This document shows, piece by piece, positions 56,217 through 64,000 of a stretch of DNA of 64,000 bases. Position 1 is the stretch's first letter, and each line of letters begins with the position of its first letter. The stretch comes from an uncultured Nitrospira sp. (GTDB taxonomy: Bacteria; Nitrospirota; Nitrospiria; Nitrospirales; Nitrospiraceae). The stretch spans positions 111,350 to 175,349 of the forward strand of contig CABVRZ010000003.1 in assembly GCA_902500775.1 (NCBI GenBank), given 5' to 3'. Made by a program: the position numbers and the translations under genes. The notes under the pieces are model-generated. The model made no database searches and had not been told where the DNA came from. It saw only the letters and a program-made list of their open reading frames with translations.

Positions 56217-56583
56217 TGCCCACTATCCTTACCTTCCCAGAGACATAATTCTTTCCTGCGTACGATTACCTTTCTCTTTCCTCTCTCCTGCTCTTGTACA
56301 CGGGCGGATGGTTCTGTACGTATTGCTTGGTTGATGTTCCGTGACAATTGCTTGTGATCGATCGGCAGGACAGCCGATCTCGTGAAGTGTCACATCTAAA
56401 CGGTTTCACGTTTCAGGTTTGTGGTTTCTGCATACCGTGAAATGTTGAACATAAATCCTGAAACTCCAGATCACAGCGCTTTACGCCTCATGAACGACGA
56501 ATAGTGTTACCGTGGGCGATCTGCCTTTCCAATGCCTGCCACATGCAGGCAGGCCGTTGCGGAAGAAATAGCCATGAATCCTG
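56217..56583. other. 367-bp region with short repeats, no gene
   Basis: Between the hairpin and the stop of the HEAT-repeat gene. It holds an inverted repeat GCCTGC/GCAGGC at 56534-56550 that could end the minus-strand operon, and a C/T-rich run at 56265-56295. Around 56400-56460 there are GTTTCACGTTTCAGGTTTG-like words of the type that often form dispersed repeats. No coding frame is supported. Confidence 0.4.
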
Positions 56584-57705
56584 CTAGGGGCGGACCGCAA
56601 TTGGAGAGCGGCGTGTTCGGAATTTGGCCAAGATGGGGGCCAGAATTTCATGCGCTTCGGGAGAGGTGAGTGACTCTTGTAGCCGCATCAGTTTCTCTTC
56701 AGTCATCGACTCTAAACTCATCAAGGCTTCGCCCGCTCGATATCGGACCCACCACTGGTCATCGTTGAACAAGCTGATCAACCGCTCCTCATCCTCGACG
56801 GTTCCCAACTTTCCCAGTGCGGTGGCCGCTTGCACGCGGACATACCAGGCCTCATGGGTCAGGTGTTCGCGAACTATCGGGAGATCAGCCGGATCGCGAA
56901 ATTCCCCGAACACGAAGAGGCTGGTCGCCAACATGTTCGTGGAGGGGGGCGTATCCCGGAGGAATTGTCGAAGGATCGGTAGACCTTTTTGGCTCTTCGT
57001 CACCGGCAGATAGCGAATCAGTCGTGGGCTGAGATCCGAGCTTCCCTGAATGGCAGCCGTCGCGAGGATTTCGGATGCCAGGTCTGATCCTGCTGTCTGC
57101 AGCATGGAGACAATTTTGATCGGAGACCAGTCTGTCCGGTGGCCAAGCACGGGTAAGAGCAGAGGAAGGGCCGCGGTCGGATCGATACGAAGGAGTGCCT
57201 GTGCTGCACTGAATGCCAGGAACGAATTATGATGGGTCAGCAAGGTGCTGATCTGTGCCCAGGCCGATCGTTCCTGCAATCTTCCTAATGTGACCACGGC
57301 CAAAATCCGTTGACTCAGTAGGCCAGACTGTAAGAGTTCTGTAGCACGGTGAGGACTGCCGACGGTCTGGGCCAGGCGAACGAGGGGCGGCGTGAGCGTC
57401 TCTGGGAGGAACTCATAGGACTGATTCCAGAGAGAGAGAAAGTCGATATGATCGCGACGGCTCAAGGCCGGAAGTGGGGGAAGTGCTCCATCTAGTGCTT
57501 GGGTAAGCAGGGGATTCCACTCCTGCGTAATGCGTTGATGCCGACGCAGACCTGCGAGCCGATGTCGACGGAAGAGCAGAATGGATAGGAAGAGGAGGAC
57601 AATAACGCCGCTCAGTGTGATCGCACTGATGTGCCAGAGATCGAGTGGCAGGTCGGTATGGACAAAGGGAAGCACGCGCTCCTCTCTCACATCGTTCGCT
57701 GTCAC
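56584..57705 (-). CDS. HEAT-repeat membrane protein
   Basis: A 373-residue protein with one membrane helix near the N-terminus (about residues 27-47) and a cytoplasmic or periplasmic helical-repeat body: LLSQRILAVVTLGRL, FLAFSAAQALLRI, WYVRVQAATALGKLG and WWVRYRAGEALMSL are HEAT-like units. Such repeats usually bind other proteins. It starts at a GTG overlapping the stop of the TPR/barrel gene, so the two are co-translated. In this locus it may be a scaffold for polysaccharide export. Confidence 0.8.
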   Translation of the reverse strand: MTANDVREERVLPFVHTDLPLDLWHISAITLSGVIVLLFLSILLFRRHRLAGLRRHQRITQEWNPLLTQALDGALPPLPALSRRDHIDFLSLWNQSYEFLPETLTPPLVRLAQTVGSPHRATELLQSGLLSQRILAVVTLGRLQERSAWAQISTLLTHHNSFLAFSAAQALLRIDPTAALPLLLPVLGHRTDWSPIKIVSMLQTAGSDLASEILATAAIQGSSDLSPRLIRYLPVTKSQKGLPILRQFLRDTPPSTNMLATSLFVFGEFRDPADLPIVREHLTHEAWYVRVQAATALGKLGTVEDEERLISLFNDDQWWVRYRAGEALMSLESMTEEKLMRLQESLTSPEAHEILAPILAKFRTRRSPIAVRP

Positions 57706-59567
57706 CAGTGATAGATGATGCTGAAGTTGGCCCCGCGCCTGGTATACAGCGCTCCGCGGTCTTCATCATATCCGGTGACTTCCAGGGAGACCCGATCGGC
57801 AATGGGGAGGACGAGGCCGCCCTGAATCGTGCGGCTACTCACGCGCGTCACATCTTGAGTTGCCACGATCCGTTCGCCGGACGTGCCAAAGGAGCCTGAG
57901 GCAAATACCTGGAACCGGTTGGTGGGGCGCCAGGTGAGTCGAGATGAGAGGGTGATCGCCCCGGTCTCCGGGACGTAGTACAATTTTTCTGTGAGCCAGA
58001 GATTAAACGGGAGAAACAGGGTCAATCCCGGACTGAGTAAGTGAATGTCATCCGTTTTATAGGACAGGTAGCGATAGCCGAAGGAGGCTTCAAGCCTCGA
58101 GAGCAGAGGATGCACAAGACCGAGGCCTTGGGATGCCTCACCGGCAAACGAATACTTGGGCGAAAAATCAGGGTTGATCGTCCCTTGCACGGCGAGATAG
58201 CCCCAGGCTCGACGCCACAGGGGGCTGTACCCTTCAGCCGACAACACCGTGTCATGAAAGCCGAATCGATTGATCGGTTCGATTCGGGCGATCAGGGTTT
58301 TCGCGCCGATGGATTTCGAAACCTCGAACAAGACTGTCCGTTCGTCTGTGATATCGCGCGAATAGGAAAACTGACCGTACCCGACCTTGAAATAGTCACG
58401 GAACGGTAGTCGAACGGTTGCATCTCGTAGGCCGAGCGGGGCTTGTGGTGAAGTTTCCAGTGCGGCCGTGACGTCACGCAGGCGTGTTGCAATCGCGTCA
58501 TCTCCGGTCAGCTGATAGAGCCGTGCGTACTGCTGAGCCGCTTCCTGAGTAGCCCCGCTCCAGAACAAGGTATCGGCCAGCCCTCGCAACGCGTCTCGAT
58601 GCGTGCTGTTCTGTTGAAGCACCGCTTGATACTGCTTGACCGCGGAGTCGTACTGTTTATTCCACGACAAAGTGCGAGCTAGACCAACCTGAATGTCGAG
58701 ATCTGAGGGATGACGCGTGAGAATGTCATGGTACAGCGAGATTGCTTGTTCAAATTGTCCATCTCGAGCCAGTGCACGCGCAAGGTGCCCACGTGTCTCA
58801 TCGTCTGTCGGGGAATTACTCAGGATCTGTTGATAGGCAGTGATTGCTTGTTTGTATGTCCCACTTTGTTCCGATGCCTCGGCCCGGGCGAGTTGCTCAG
58901 CTCTGTCCGGTCCCGTGGGTGCAGGGAGCACAGCTGGCGTTGGATGCTCCGCCAGTTGCATGTCACGTTGTATCGAGGCGATGCGTTCTGCCATTTCGGG
59001 ATTGTGCGTGATGGCATAGGCTCGTTCGTACAGCGGCAGGGCAGCCGCTGAGCGTCCTTCCCAGAACAGAAGGTCTCCCAACCCTTGGAGCGCATCGGCA
59101 TGACGTGGGTCTTCTTGTAAGACGCCTTCGTAGAGTTCTTGGGCTTCCTTCCGATCCAGTTTCCATGAGAGCACGCGGGCCAATGCGGTTCGGACATCGA
59201 GGTCAACCGGATGATGCTGGATAATCTCTCGGTAGAGGCTGGCGGCTTCGGCATGGGAGCCCTGCCACGACAATAGTCGGGCAAGGGCGGCTCGAGTATC
59301 ATCGTTCTCTGAGTCTTGCTCAAGCAGCTTGCGGTAGATGGCGATGGCATCGTCGTACTGCTGGGCCTGTTCCAACTGCTTGGCGTGCTCGAGCAACGGG
59401 CGAGTCGACACGATATCAACAGTCTGAGCTGCTACAGGCTCTGCGAGAGAGAGTGGGAAGAGAAGACTCCATACGACCAGTTGATTCGCACTCGTCAGAC
59501 AGGATCGTCCGAAGATCGAGTTCGGGACCAATGTCGCAGGCTGTTGAACAACAAGTGTTGATCCCAT
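57702..59567 (-). CDS. TPR protein with C-terminal outer-membrane beta-barrel (YaiO-like)
   Basis: A 621-residue protein from ATG 59565-59567 (MGSTLVVQQP), with GAGG upstream; signal peptide to about residue 50. Two blocks of TPR-like repeats follow (AIAIYRKLLEQDSENDDTRA, AASLYREIIQHHP, ALPLYERAYAITHNP, AVKQYQAVLQQNSTHRDALR), then a barrel region from about residue 400 (FKVGYGQFSYSRD, FGYRYLSYKTDD, FQVFASGSFG) ending SIIYHW with a terminal aromatic. This is the design of YaiO proteins and, more distantly, of PgaA, the export porin for poly-N-acetylglucosamine. The frame opens further upstream, but that part is encoded by the repeat element. Confidence 0.83.
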   Translation of the reverse strand: MGSTLVVQQPATLVPNSIFGRSCLTSANQLVVWSLLFPLSLAEPVAAQTVDIVSTRPLLEHAKQLEQAQQYDDAIAIYRKLLEQDSENDDTRAALARLLSWQGSHAEAASLYREIIQHHPVDLDVRTALARVLSWKLDRKEAQELYEGVLQEDPRHADALQGLGDLLFWEGRSAAALPLYERAYAITHNPEMAERIASIQRDMQLAEHPTPAVLPAPTGPDRAEQLARAEASEQSGTYKQAITAYQQILSNSPTDDETRGHLARALARDGQFEQAISLYHDILTRHPSDLDIQVGLARTLSWNKQYDSAVKQYQAVLQQNSTHRDALRGLADTLFWSGATQEAAQQYARLYQLTGDDAIATRLRDVTAALETSPQAPLGLRDATVRLPFRDYFKVGYGQFSYSRDITDERTVLFEVSKSIGAKTLIARIEPINRFGFHDTVLSAEGYSPLWRRAWGYLAVQGTINPDFSPKYSFAGEASQGLGLVHPLLSRLEASFGYRYLSYKTDDIHLLSPGLTLFLPFNLWLTEKLYYVPETGAITLSSRLTWRPTNRFQVFASGSFGTSGERIVATQDVTRVSSRTIQGGLVLPIADRVSLEVTGYDEDRGALYTRRGANFSIIYHW

Positions 59568-59603
59568 GAATCCTCGGGTCACGTATCCAATCACTGTGCC
59601 CCG

Positions 59604-59772
59604 CAGGATGTTCCAAAAGGAGGTTGTCTTCACCCGCCCGACCCCAGCGCGCCAAGACGCGCTCTGCATCGGGCAAGGCCGCAGCGAGTGAAGAGGCGAG
59701 GCGCACTCGGTCCCGTGCGTTGAGCCTCTGATCGATGCGAGAACGAAGCTGAATGACTTTTTCAACATCCTG
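59604..59772. repeat. 169-bp element with inverted ends (MITE/REP-like)
   Basis: The ends are CAGGATGTTCCAAAAGG and, on the opposite strand, CAGGATGTTGAAAAAGTC, a 9-bp identical inverted terminus followed by a partial match. The element sits exactly between two genes: it begins just upstream of the TPR/barrel start and ends one base before the stop of the next gene. It carries no transposase. From general memory, similar elements are dispersed in Nitrospira genomes; that is not checked here. Confidence 0.55.
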
Positions 59773-61410
59773 TTAGTGTGGGAGCGCCTGGTAGCCTGGT
59801 AGATCATGAATCACGAGTCCTGAAAAACTGGGGTGGCGAATCCGAGCGAATACGTCTGTGATCGTACGCTGCACCTGTTGCTCGGTCCGTCCTGAAAAGG
59901 AAATGCGTTCCGGGCGTGTCATTGTGAGATGATGGATGCGAAACCACATCTCCTGATTCTGCTGCGGCCCTTCTCCTTGACCAAGCGTGTCTAAGGTCAA
60001 CGTGCGTCGGACGGGATCGAGCACACCGTCCGCCAGGGCAGCCCGGTGCTCCCGTTTCAAGATGATGTGCCGCTCGGGGGGGAGATTCGTCGTTTCCAGG
60101 GCAAGCCAGACGGGCACTTGTTGCAGTGCGCCGTACCGGAGAAGGTCGTCACTGATCGTGAGCAATTCGTCCAGATCGGTTCGATAGCTCATGACGGCCA
60201 CCTCATCGACTCGATCCATCACCGAGAAGGCCATGGAGCGATCCCGGTGCATCGTTGAGGCAAACCAGAAAGGAATCACCATGGAGAGTCTTGCTCGCCC
60301 CTGCAGGGCGTTCTTCACACGATCGATGGTGTCCAGATAGCGGTCGAGGATCGTGTGATCTTCAGGGAAGCCGTCCAAGAGGTAGGGCTCAATATCCAAC
60401 TGCACACCAGGAAGCCTTTGGCTTCCCAGCAGCGCCAACAACCGATCCAATTTTTCGATCACCAGCGTGACGTGATCGATCATGTCCGGAGCCCCGTCCA
60501 GCGGGAAGAGTTCAATCTGTGCTAACTGGGCAACGGCAAACAGTTCTGCATAGTCTGCCCAGACCTCGTCGGTATCGCGGAGATCAGGTAGTTGCAGCAA
60601 GATTCGTCGACAGTGCTGCCTCTGACAGGCTGCCACCATCTCGTGGGGATCCCGTATCGCCGCGTGGTAGTCCCAATACCAAAACCCCACAGAGGGGGTT
60701 GGCGGGGAATCGGATGCCGGTCCCAAGAAAGCCAATTCGTCTAGGACAACCTTCGCGTCGGTCTCGGTCAGCAGCCGCATCTGCGTAAGATGACGGAGGT
60801 CAAGATGCTTGGCGAGCGGGGCGAGTGGAATCTCAAGGTCGAACGGGCCGGTGATGCGCTCGACGACTGCGTGTGAGTGGTGGTGACCGGTCAATCCATC
60901 GACGAATTCAATCGTCAGCGGGTGTGAGCTGGTGCCACGCAGGCGGAGCGTCCGAAATGATAAGGCATCGAGGCTCTTGTCGCCCGTCTGTAAGGACCAG
61001 ATCGCTCCACAGGGGGGCGATTCTGTCTGACCAGCCTGGAGATGCAACGGAGGGCCCGTCTGGATCCGAGTCGAGCGACAGGGGCCAATGGGGCGAGCAC
61101 CTGCGGTCCAGGGAAAGAGATCCAGTCGCCCGTCCGGAGGACGGTAGGAAGAAAGAACAAATGAATTGGTGAGTTGGCGCTCACGCACTATAATTTTTGG
61201 AGCAGACTGAGAGCCGGTGTACACCAATTCAATTTCATCCACGTCGGCGAGTGAGTGTTGACCGGGAATCAGAAGATCTTGAGAGCTGGTCACGGGTGGC
61301 CAGAGCCACGGTGCAACGGTGATGGCGCTGGCGGCGACCCAGGAGCGCAGCCTACTCGATAGTGTAGCCTTAGGGAACGAGCCACAATGCATTGCCATTC
61401 TGCCTCGCAT
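59773..61410 (-). CDS. exported protein with GH-like TIM-barrel, function unknown
   Basis: About 545 residues from ATG 61408-61410 (MRGRMAMHCGS), with a probable signal region (WVAASAITVAPWLWPPV). The N-terminal half is beta-rich (about residues 40-230). The C-terminal half reads like a TIM barrel: GFWYWDYHAA, ILLQLPDLRDT, LPGVQLDIEPYLLDG, LSMVIPFWFAS, EVAVMSYRTDLDEL. The LDIEP segment resembles the acidic end of GH18-type motifs, but no full signature is present. It is in the polysaccharide locus and may trim or bind the polymer. The start is only 5 bp from the divergent gene start, so the real start may be downstream (ATG 61398 or later). Confidence 0.6.
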   Translation of the reverse strand: MRGRMAMHCGSFPKATLSSRLRSWVAASAITVAPWLWPPVTSSQDLLIPGQHSLADVDEIELVYTGSQSAPKIIVRERQLTNSFVLSSYRPPDGRLDLFPWTAGARPIGPCRSTRIQTGPPLHLQAGQTESPPCGAIWSLQTGDKSLDALSFRTLRLRGTSSHPLTIEFVDGLTGHHHSHAVVERITGPFDLEIPLAPLAKHLDLRHLTQMRLLTETDAKVVLDELAFLGPASDSPPTPSVGFWYWDYHAAIRDPHEMVAACQRQHCRRILLQLPDLRDTDEVWADYAELFAVAQLAQIELFPLDGAPDMIDHVTLVIEKLDRLLALLGSQRLPGVQLDIEPYLLDGFPEDHTILDRYLDTIDRVKNALQGRARLSMVIPFWFASTMHRDRSMAFSVMDRVDEVAVMSYRTDLDELLTISDDLLRYGALQQVPVWLALETTNLPPERHIILKREHRAALADGVLDPVRRTLTLDTLGQGEGPQQNQEMWFRIHHLTMTRPERISFSGRTEQQVQRTITDVFARIRHPSFSGLVIHDLPGYQALPH

Positions 61411-61415
61411 CACGC

Positions 61416-62843
61416 ATGACACTCGAAACGATCTACGGGGTTTCCCAGGCATTATTTCTGCTGTATCTGGTTACCCTGACGGGGGGATATTTACTCCTGA
61501 ACGTCATCTCGATCTTCTCGCTCCGGCAGTATTTCGAAGAGCGAATCGAAGAACATTTTCCACACGCCTTCACGGGGTATGAACCGCAAATCAGCATCAT
61601 TGTCCCAGCTTATAACGAAGCCGCCACAATCGCGAGTTCTATTCAATCTTTGTTACAGCTCCGCTATCCTGAGTACGAAATCATCGTCGTGAATGATGGC
61701 TCAAAGGACGACACAATCAACGTATTGCGGAAGGCGTTTGAACTAAAGCCGTTTCCGGAAGCCTACGGGCGTGACCTGCCAACGCAACCGATTCGAGCGA
61801 CCTACCATTCTGCGATCTACGCCAACATCCGGGTAATCGACAAAGAAAATGGAGGGAAGGCTGATTCCCTCAATGCGGGGATTAACCTCTCGGTCTATCC
61901 GTTGTTTTGTTGTATCGACGCGGATTCGGTCTTGGCAGAGGACAGTCTCTATCGTGTGGTGCAACCATTTTTGTTCGATCATCGCACGGTGGCATGTGGG
62001 GGCACGGTCCGTGTCGCCAATGGCTGCTCCGTTGAAGCCGGACGGTTGAAACATGTCGGCCTGCCGTCGAGCTGGTTGGCGCTGCTCCAAACTGTGGAGT
62101 ACCTCCGGGCGTTTTTATCCGGTCGACAGGGCTGGTCACCCATGAATGCGATGTTGATCATCTCGGGCGCCTTTGGCGTCTTCCGAAAAGAGGCGGTGCT
62201 GAAAGTGGGAGGGTATCGCACGGCCACGATCGGCGAAGACATGGAACTGGTGGTGCGTCTCCATCACCACTATCGTGTGAATGGGCTGCCCTATCGGATT
62301 ACGTATGTGCCGGATCCGGTTTGCTGGACCGAGGTGCCGGAAGATTACCGGACTCTCCGGAATCAACGTATTCGTTGGCAACGTGGGCTGTGTGACAGTT
62401 TGGCTGGCCACTTTGATCTCTGCTGTCACCCGAAGGGCGGCACCGTGGGGTGGCTCGCCTTTCCCTTCATGGCGGTGTTTGAATGGTTTGGACCGGCGTT
62501 TGAAACCTTGGGCTACCTGCTGTTGTTCATCGGCTTAGGCTTGGGGTTGGTGTCATTCCAGGTGTGGCTCATCTGTGTGGGAGTCTCGATTGGCCTGGGC
62601 ATCACCCTGTCGTTGAGTGCCCTGCTGATGGAGGAGATGACGTTTCATCTGTACCAGCGACCATCGGATCTCCTGAAATTAGTGATGGTCTCAGTGCTGG
62701 AGAACTTTGGGTATCGCCAGCTCAATTCCTACTGGAAGTTGATCGGGTTGATCCGCTGGCTCCGAGGCACGAAAGCAGAATGGGGTAACATGATCCGATC
62801 GGCATCCTGGCAATCGCAGCAAACCCGTCCTGAAAACCGCTAG
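61416..62843 (+). CDS. processive family 2 glycosyltransferase (PgaC/IcaA-like)
   Basis: A 475-residue membrane glycosyltransferase from ATG 61416. One N-terminal helix, then the catalytic domain with IIVPAYNEAATIASS, VVNDGSKDD, CIDADSV, GEDMEL and QRIRWQRG (the D, D, D, QxxRW set of processive synthases), and three to four C-terminal helices. This matches synthases of poly-N-acetylglucosamine, cellulose and related polymers. The acceptor polymer cannot be deduced. The genes on the opposite strand (GH-like, TPR/barrel, HEAT) complete a likely synthesis-export unit. No ribosome binding site is evident. Confidence 0.9.
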   Translation: MTLETIYGVSQALFLLYLVTLTGGYLLLNVISIFSLRQYFEERIEEHFPHAFTGYEPQISIIVPAYNEAATIASSIQSLLQLRYPEYEIIVVNDGSKDDTINVLRKAFELKPFPEAYGRDLPTQPIRATYHSAIYANIRVIDKENGGKADSLNAGINLSVYPLFCCIDADSVLAEDSLYRVVQPFLFDHRTVACGGTVRVANGCSVEAGRLKHVGLPSSWLALLQTVEYLRAFLSGRQGWSPMNAMLIISGAFGVFRKEAVLKVGGYRTATIGEDMELVVRLHHHYRVNGLPYRITYVPDPVCWTEVPEDYRTLRNQRIRWQRGLCDSLAGHFDLCCHPKGGTVGWLAFPFMAVFEWFGPAFETLGYLLLFIGLGLGLVSFQVWLICVGVSIGLGITLSLSALLMEEMTFHLYQRPSDLLKLVMVSVLENFGYRQLNSYWKLIGLIRWLRGTKAEWGNMIRSASWQSQQTRPENR

Positions 62844-62975
62844 CCAGTCTGTTCCGCTATCACGCTCATCGATAGACCTCTCACTACGTGATTTTTGCTA
62901 TTTTATGGACACTATCAGAACCTCTGCTACGATCCCATCCATCTCGAATATGGATCCATGGACATGGAGGTCCCT

Positions 62976-64000
62976 ATGACGTTACTTCCGATGCTTCGTC
63001 GGTGTGGTACTGTCTCTACACTCTTCATCAGTGCTGTGGCGCTCTCTGGTTGTCCAGGTGGGGGGGGATCTACCGATACGTTCGTGGCCCAGCAGGCCTA
63101 CCTCAAAGCATCAAATCCAGGTCCTGGTGACCTTTTTGGCACGGCGATGGCCTTCGATGGGGACACATTGGTCATCGGGGCTCCTTTTGAAGACAGCGGT
63201 GTGACCGGCAATCAAGCCGACAATACCGCCAGCGGTAGTGGTGCAGTCTATGTGTTCACGAAGAGTGCGGGTGTCTGGAGTCAGCAGGCTTATCTGAAGG
63301 CTTCCACTATTGGGGCCGGTGATAACTTCGGCACGAGCGTCGCGCTTGATGGGAACACACTGGTCGTCGGGGCTCCTTTTGAAGACAGCGGTGTGACCGG
63401 CAATCAAGCCGACAATACCGCCAGTGACAGCGGCGCGGTCTATGTTTTTACGCGGACAAATGGCGTCTGGAGTCAGCAGGCCTATCTGAAGGCATCCACT
63501 ATTGGGGCCGGCGATAACTTCGGCCATAGCGTCGCGCTTGATGGGGACACATTGGTCATCGGGGCTCCTTTTGAAGACAGCGGTGTGACCGGCAATCAAG
63601 CCGACAATACCGCCAGCGGTAGTGGTGCAGTCTATGTGTTCACGAAGAGTGCAGGTGTCTGGAGCCAGCTGGCTTATCTGAAGGCTTCCACTATTGAGGC
63701 CGGTGATAACTATGGCACGAGCGTCGCGCTTGATGGGAACACACTGGTCGTCGGGACTCCTCTTGAAGATAGCAACGTGACTAGCAATCAAGCCGACAAT
63801 AGCGCCAGTGACAGCGGCGCGGTCTATGTTTTTACGCGGACAAATGGCGTCTGGAGTCAGCAGGCCTATCTGAAGGCATCCACTATTGGGGCCGGCGATA
63901 ACTTCGGCCATAGCGTCGCGCTTGATGGGGACACATTGGTCATCGGGGCTCCTTTTGAAGACAGCGGTGTGACCGGCAATCAAGCCGACAATACCGCCAG
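62976..64000 (+). CDS. FG-GAP repeat lipoprotein, 3' end outside the window
   Basis: Starts at ATG 62976 after ATGGAGGT. Signal with lipobox LSGC (about residue 26) followed by a Gly run. The rest is a chain of FG-GAP units of 64 residues: FGTSVALDGNTLVVGAPFED, SGVTGNQADNTAS, GAVYVFT, GVWSQQAYLKAS. Such repeats form beta-propellers with calcium sites on outer-surface or adhesion-like proteins. The reading frame is open to the last base. A long minus-strand frame across the same repeats is a shadow. Confidence 0.85.
   Translation, partial: MTLLPMLRRCGTVSTLFISAVALSGCPGGGGSTDTFVAQQAYLKASNPGPGDLFGTAMAFDGDTLVIGAPFEDSGVTGNQADNTASGSGAVYVFTKSAGVWSQQAYLKASTIGAGDNFGTSVALDGNTLVVGAPFEDSGVTGNQADNTASDSGAVYVFTRTNGVWSQQAYLKASTIGAGDNFGHSVALDGDTLVIGAPFEDSGVTGNQADNTASGSGAVYVFTKSAGVWSQLAYLKASTIEAGDNYGTSVALDGNTLVVGTPLEDSNVTSNQADNSASDSGAVYVFTRTNGVWSQQAYLKASTIGAGDNFGHSVALDGDTLVIGAPFEDSGVTGNQADNTA
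63161..64000 (+). repeat. 192-bp tandem repeat array, higher-order 384 bp
   Basis: The word GGACACATTGG recurs at 63161, 63545 and 63929 (384 bp apart), with GGAACACACTGG variants between them at 192-bp spacing. The block from about 63450 to 63616 is the same as 63834 to 64000 as far as read by eye. This shows recent duplication of a two-unit block inside the lipoprotein gene. Confidence 0.85.

Noticed and set aside
59416..59706. 96-codon minus-strand frame over the repeat element and barrel gene start
   Set aside because: It overlaps the signal-peptide part of the TPR/barrel gene and is encoded mostly by the 169-bp element; the composition is not protein-like.
63111..63983. 290-codon open frame on the minus strand with repeats
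   Set aside because: It is antisense to the FG-GAP gene, whose signal peptide, ribosome binding site and family motifs are clear. The open frame follows from the repeat composition.
63161..64000. Regular repeats considered as a CRISPR array
   Set aside because: Units are 192 bp, contiguous and coding; there are no short repeats with unique spacers.

Overview
This 64 kb window reads as chromosomal DNA of a diderm bacterium, most likely a member of Nitrospirota close to Nitrospira. That assignment is an inference from gene content: a SmbP-type small metal-binding protein, a RuBisCO-like protein, a periplasmic cupredoxin/beta-propeller protein, paired GH63-like and debranching enzymes, a YdbH-YnbE-YdbL set (so an outer membrane is present), and a short dispersed-repeat-like element. 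No rRNA, convincing tRNA or CRISPR array was seen.

Layout. 1-2.3 kb: 3' part of a type I restriction hsdR gene and a decayed RelE/XRE toxin-antitoxin pair. 2.3-9.3 kb: SmbP, a secreted nuclease, HflX, a dienelactone hydrolase, a YugP-like protease, a geranylgeranyl reductase-like flavoprotein and a signal peptidase I homologue that lacks both catalytic residues. 9.3-12.7 kb: a partner-switching module in which one protein joins MHYT, PAS, PP2C phosphatase, anti-sigma-type kinase and STAS domains, followed by a separate STAS protein. 13-22.4 kb: a DEAD-box helicase, an OPT transporter, a RuBisCO-like protein, a YkvA-like protein and HrpB. 22.4-27.2 kb: a mobile-element scar, with an MFS pseudogene carrying an IS200 remnant, TerC, and an IS630-family element interrupted by an IS5-family element with an exact 3-bp target duplication and an A AAA AAC slippery site.

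27.2-38 kb: thiI, trxB and coaE on the minus strand, then a beta-helix protein, a GH63-like glucosidase with a glycogen-debranching enzyme, and small periplasmic proteins. 38.4-41.8 kb: ydbH-ynbE-ydbL, expected to act in lipid transport across the periplasm. 41.8-50.6 kb: a molybdopterin oxidoreductase, a TVP38-family membrane protein overlapping a MerA-like flavoprotein, a DUF3047 protein, a lactonase-like propeller, a frameshifted ECF sigma factor, a two-component system and a small secreted protein. 50.7-53.9 kb: a compact operon of radical SAM enzyme, DUF547 lipoprotein, ferritin-like protein and glycosyltransferase. 54.3-56.2 kb: a cupredoxin fused to a His-rich beta-propeller. 56.6-62.8 kb: an exopolysaccharide-like locus (HEAT-repeat membrane protein, TPR/beta-barrel, GH-like periplasmic protein and a divergent processive GT2). 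The window ends inside an FG-GAP lipoprotein built from 192-bp tandem repeats.

The best candidates for undescribed biology are the catalytically altered signal peptidase, the cupredoxin/propeller protein, the radical SAM-ferritin-like operon and the exopolysaccharide locus. All family calls come from reading the sequence by eye; no database search was run.
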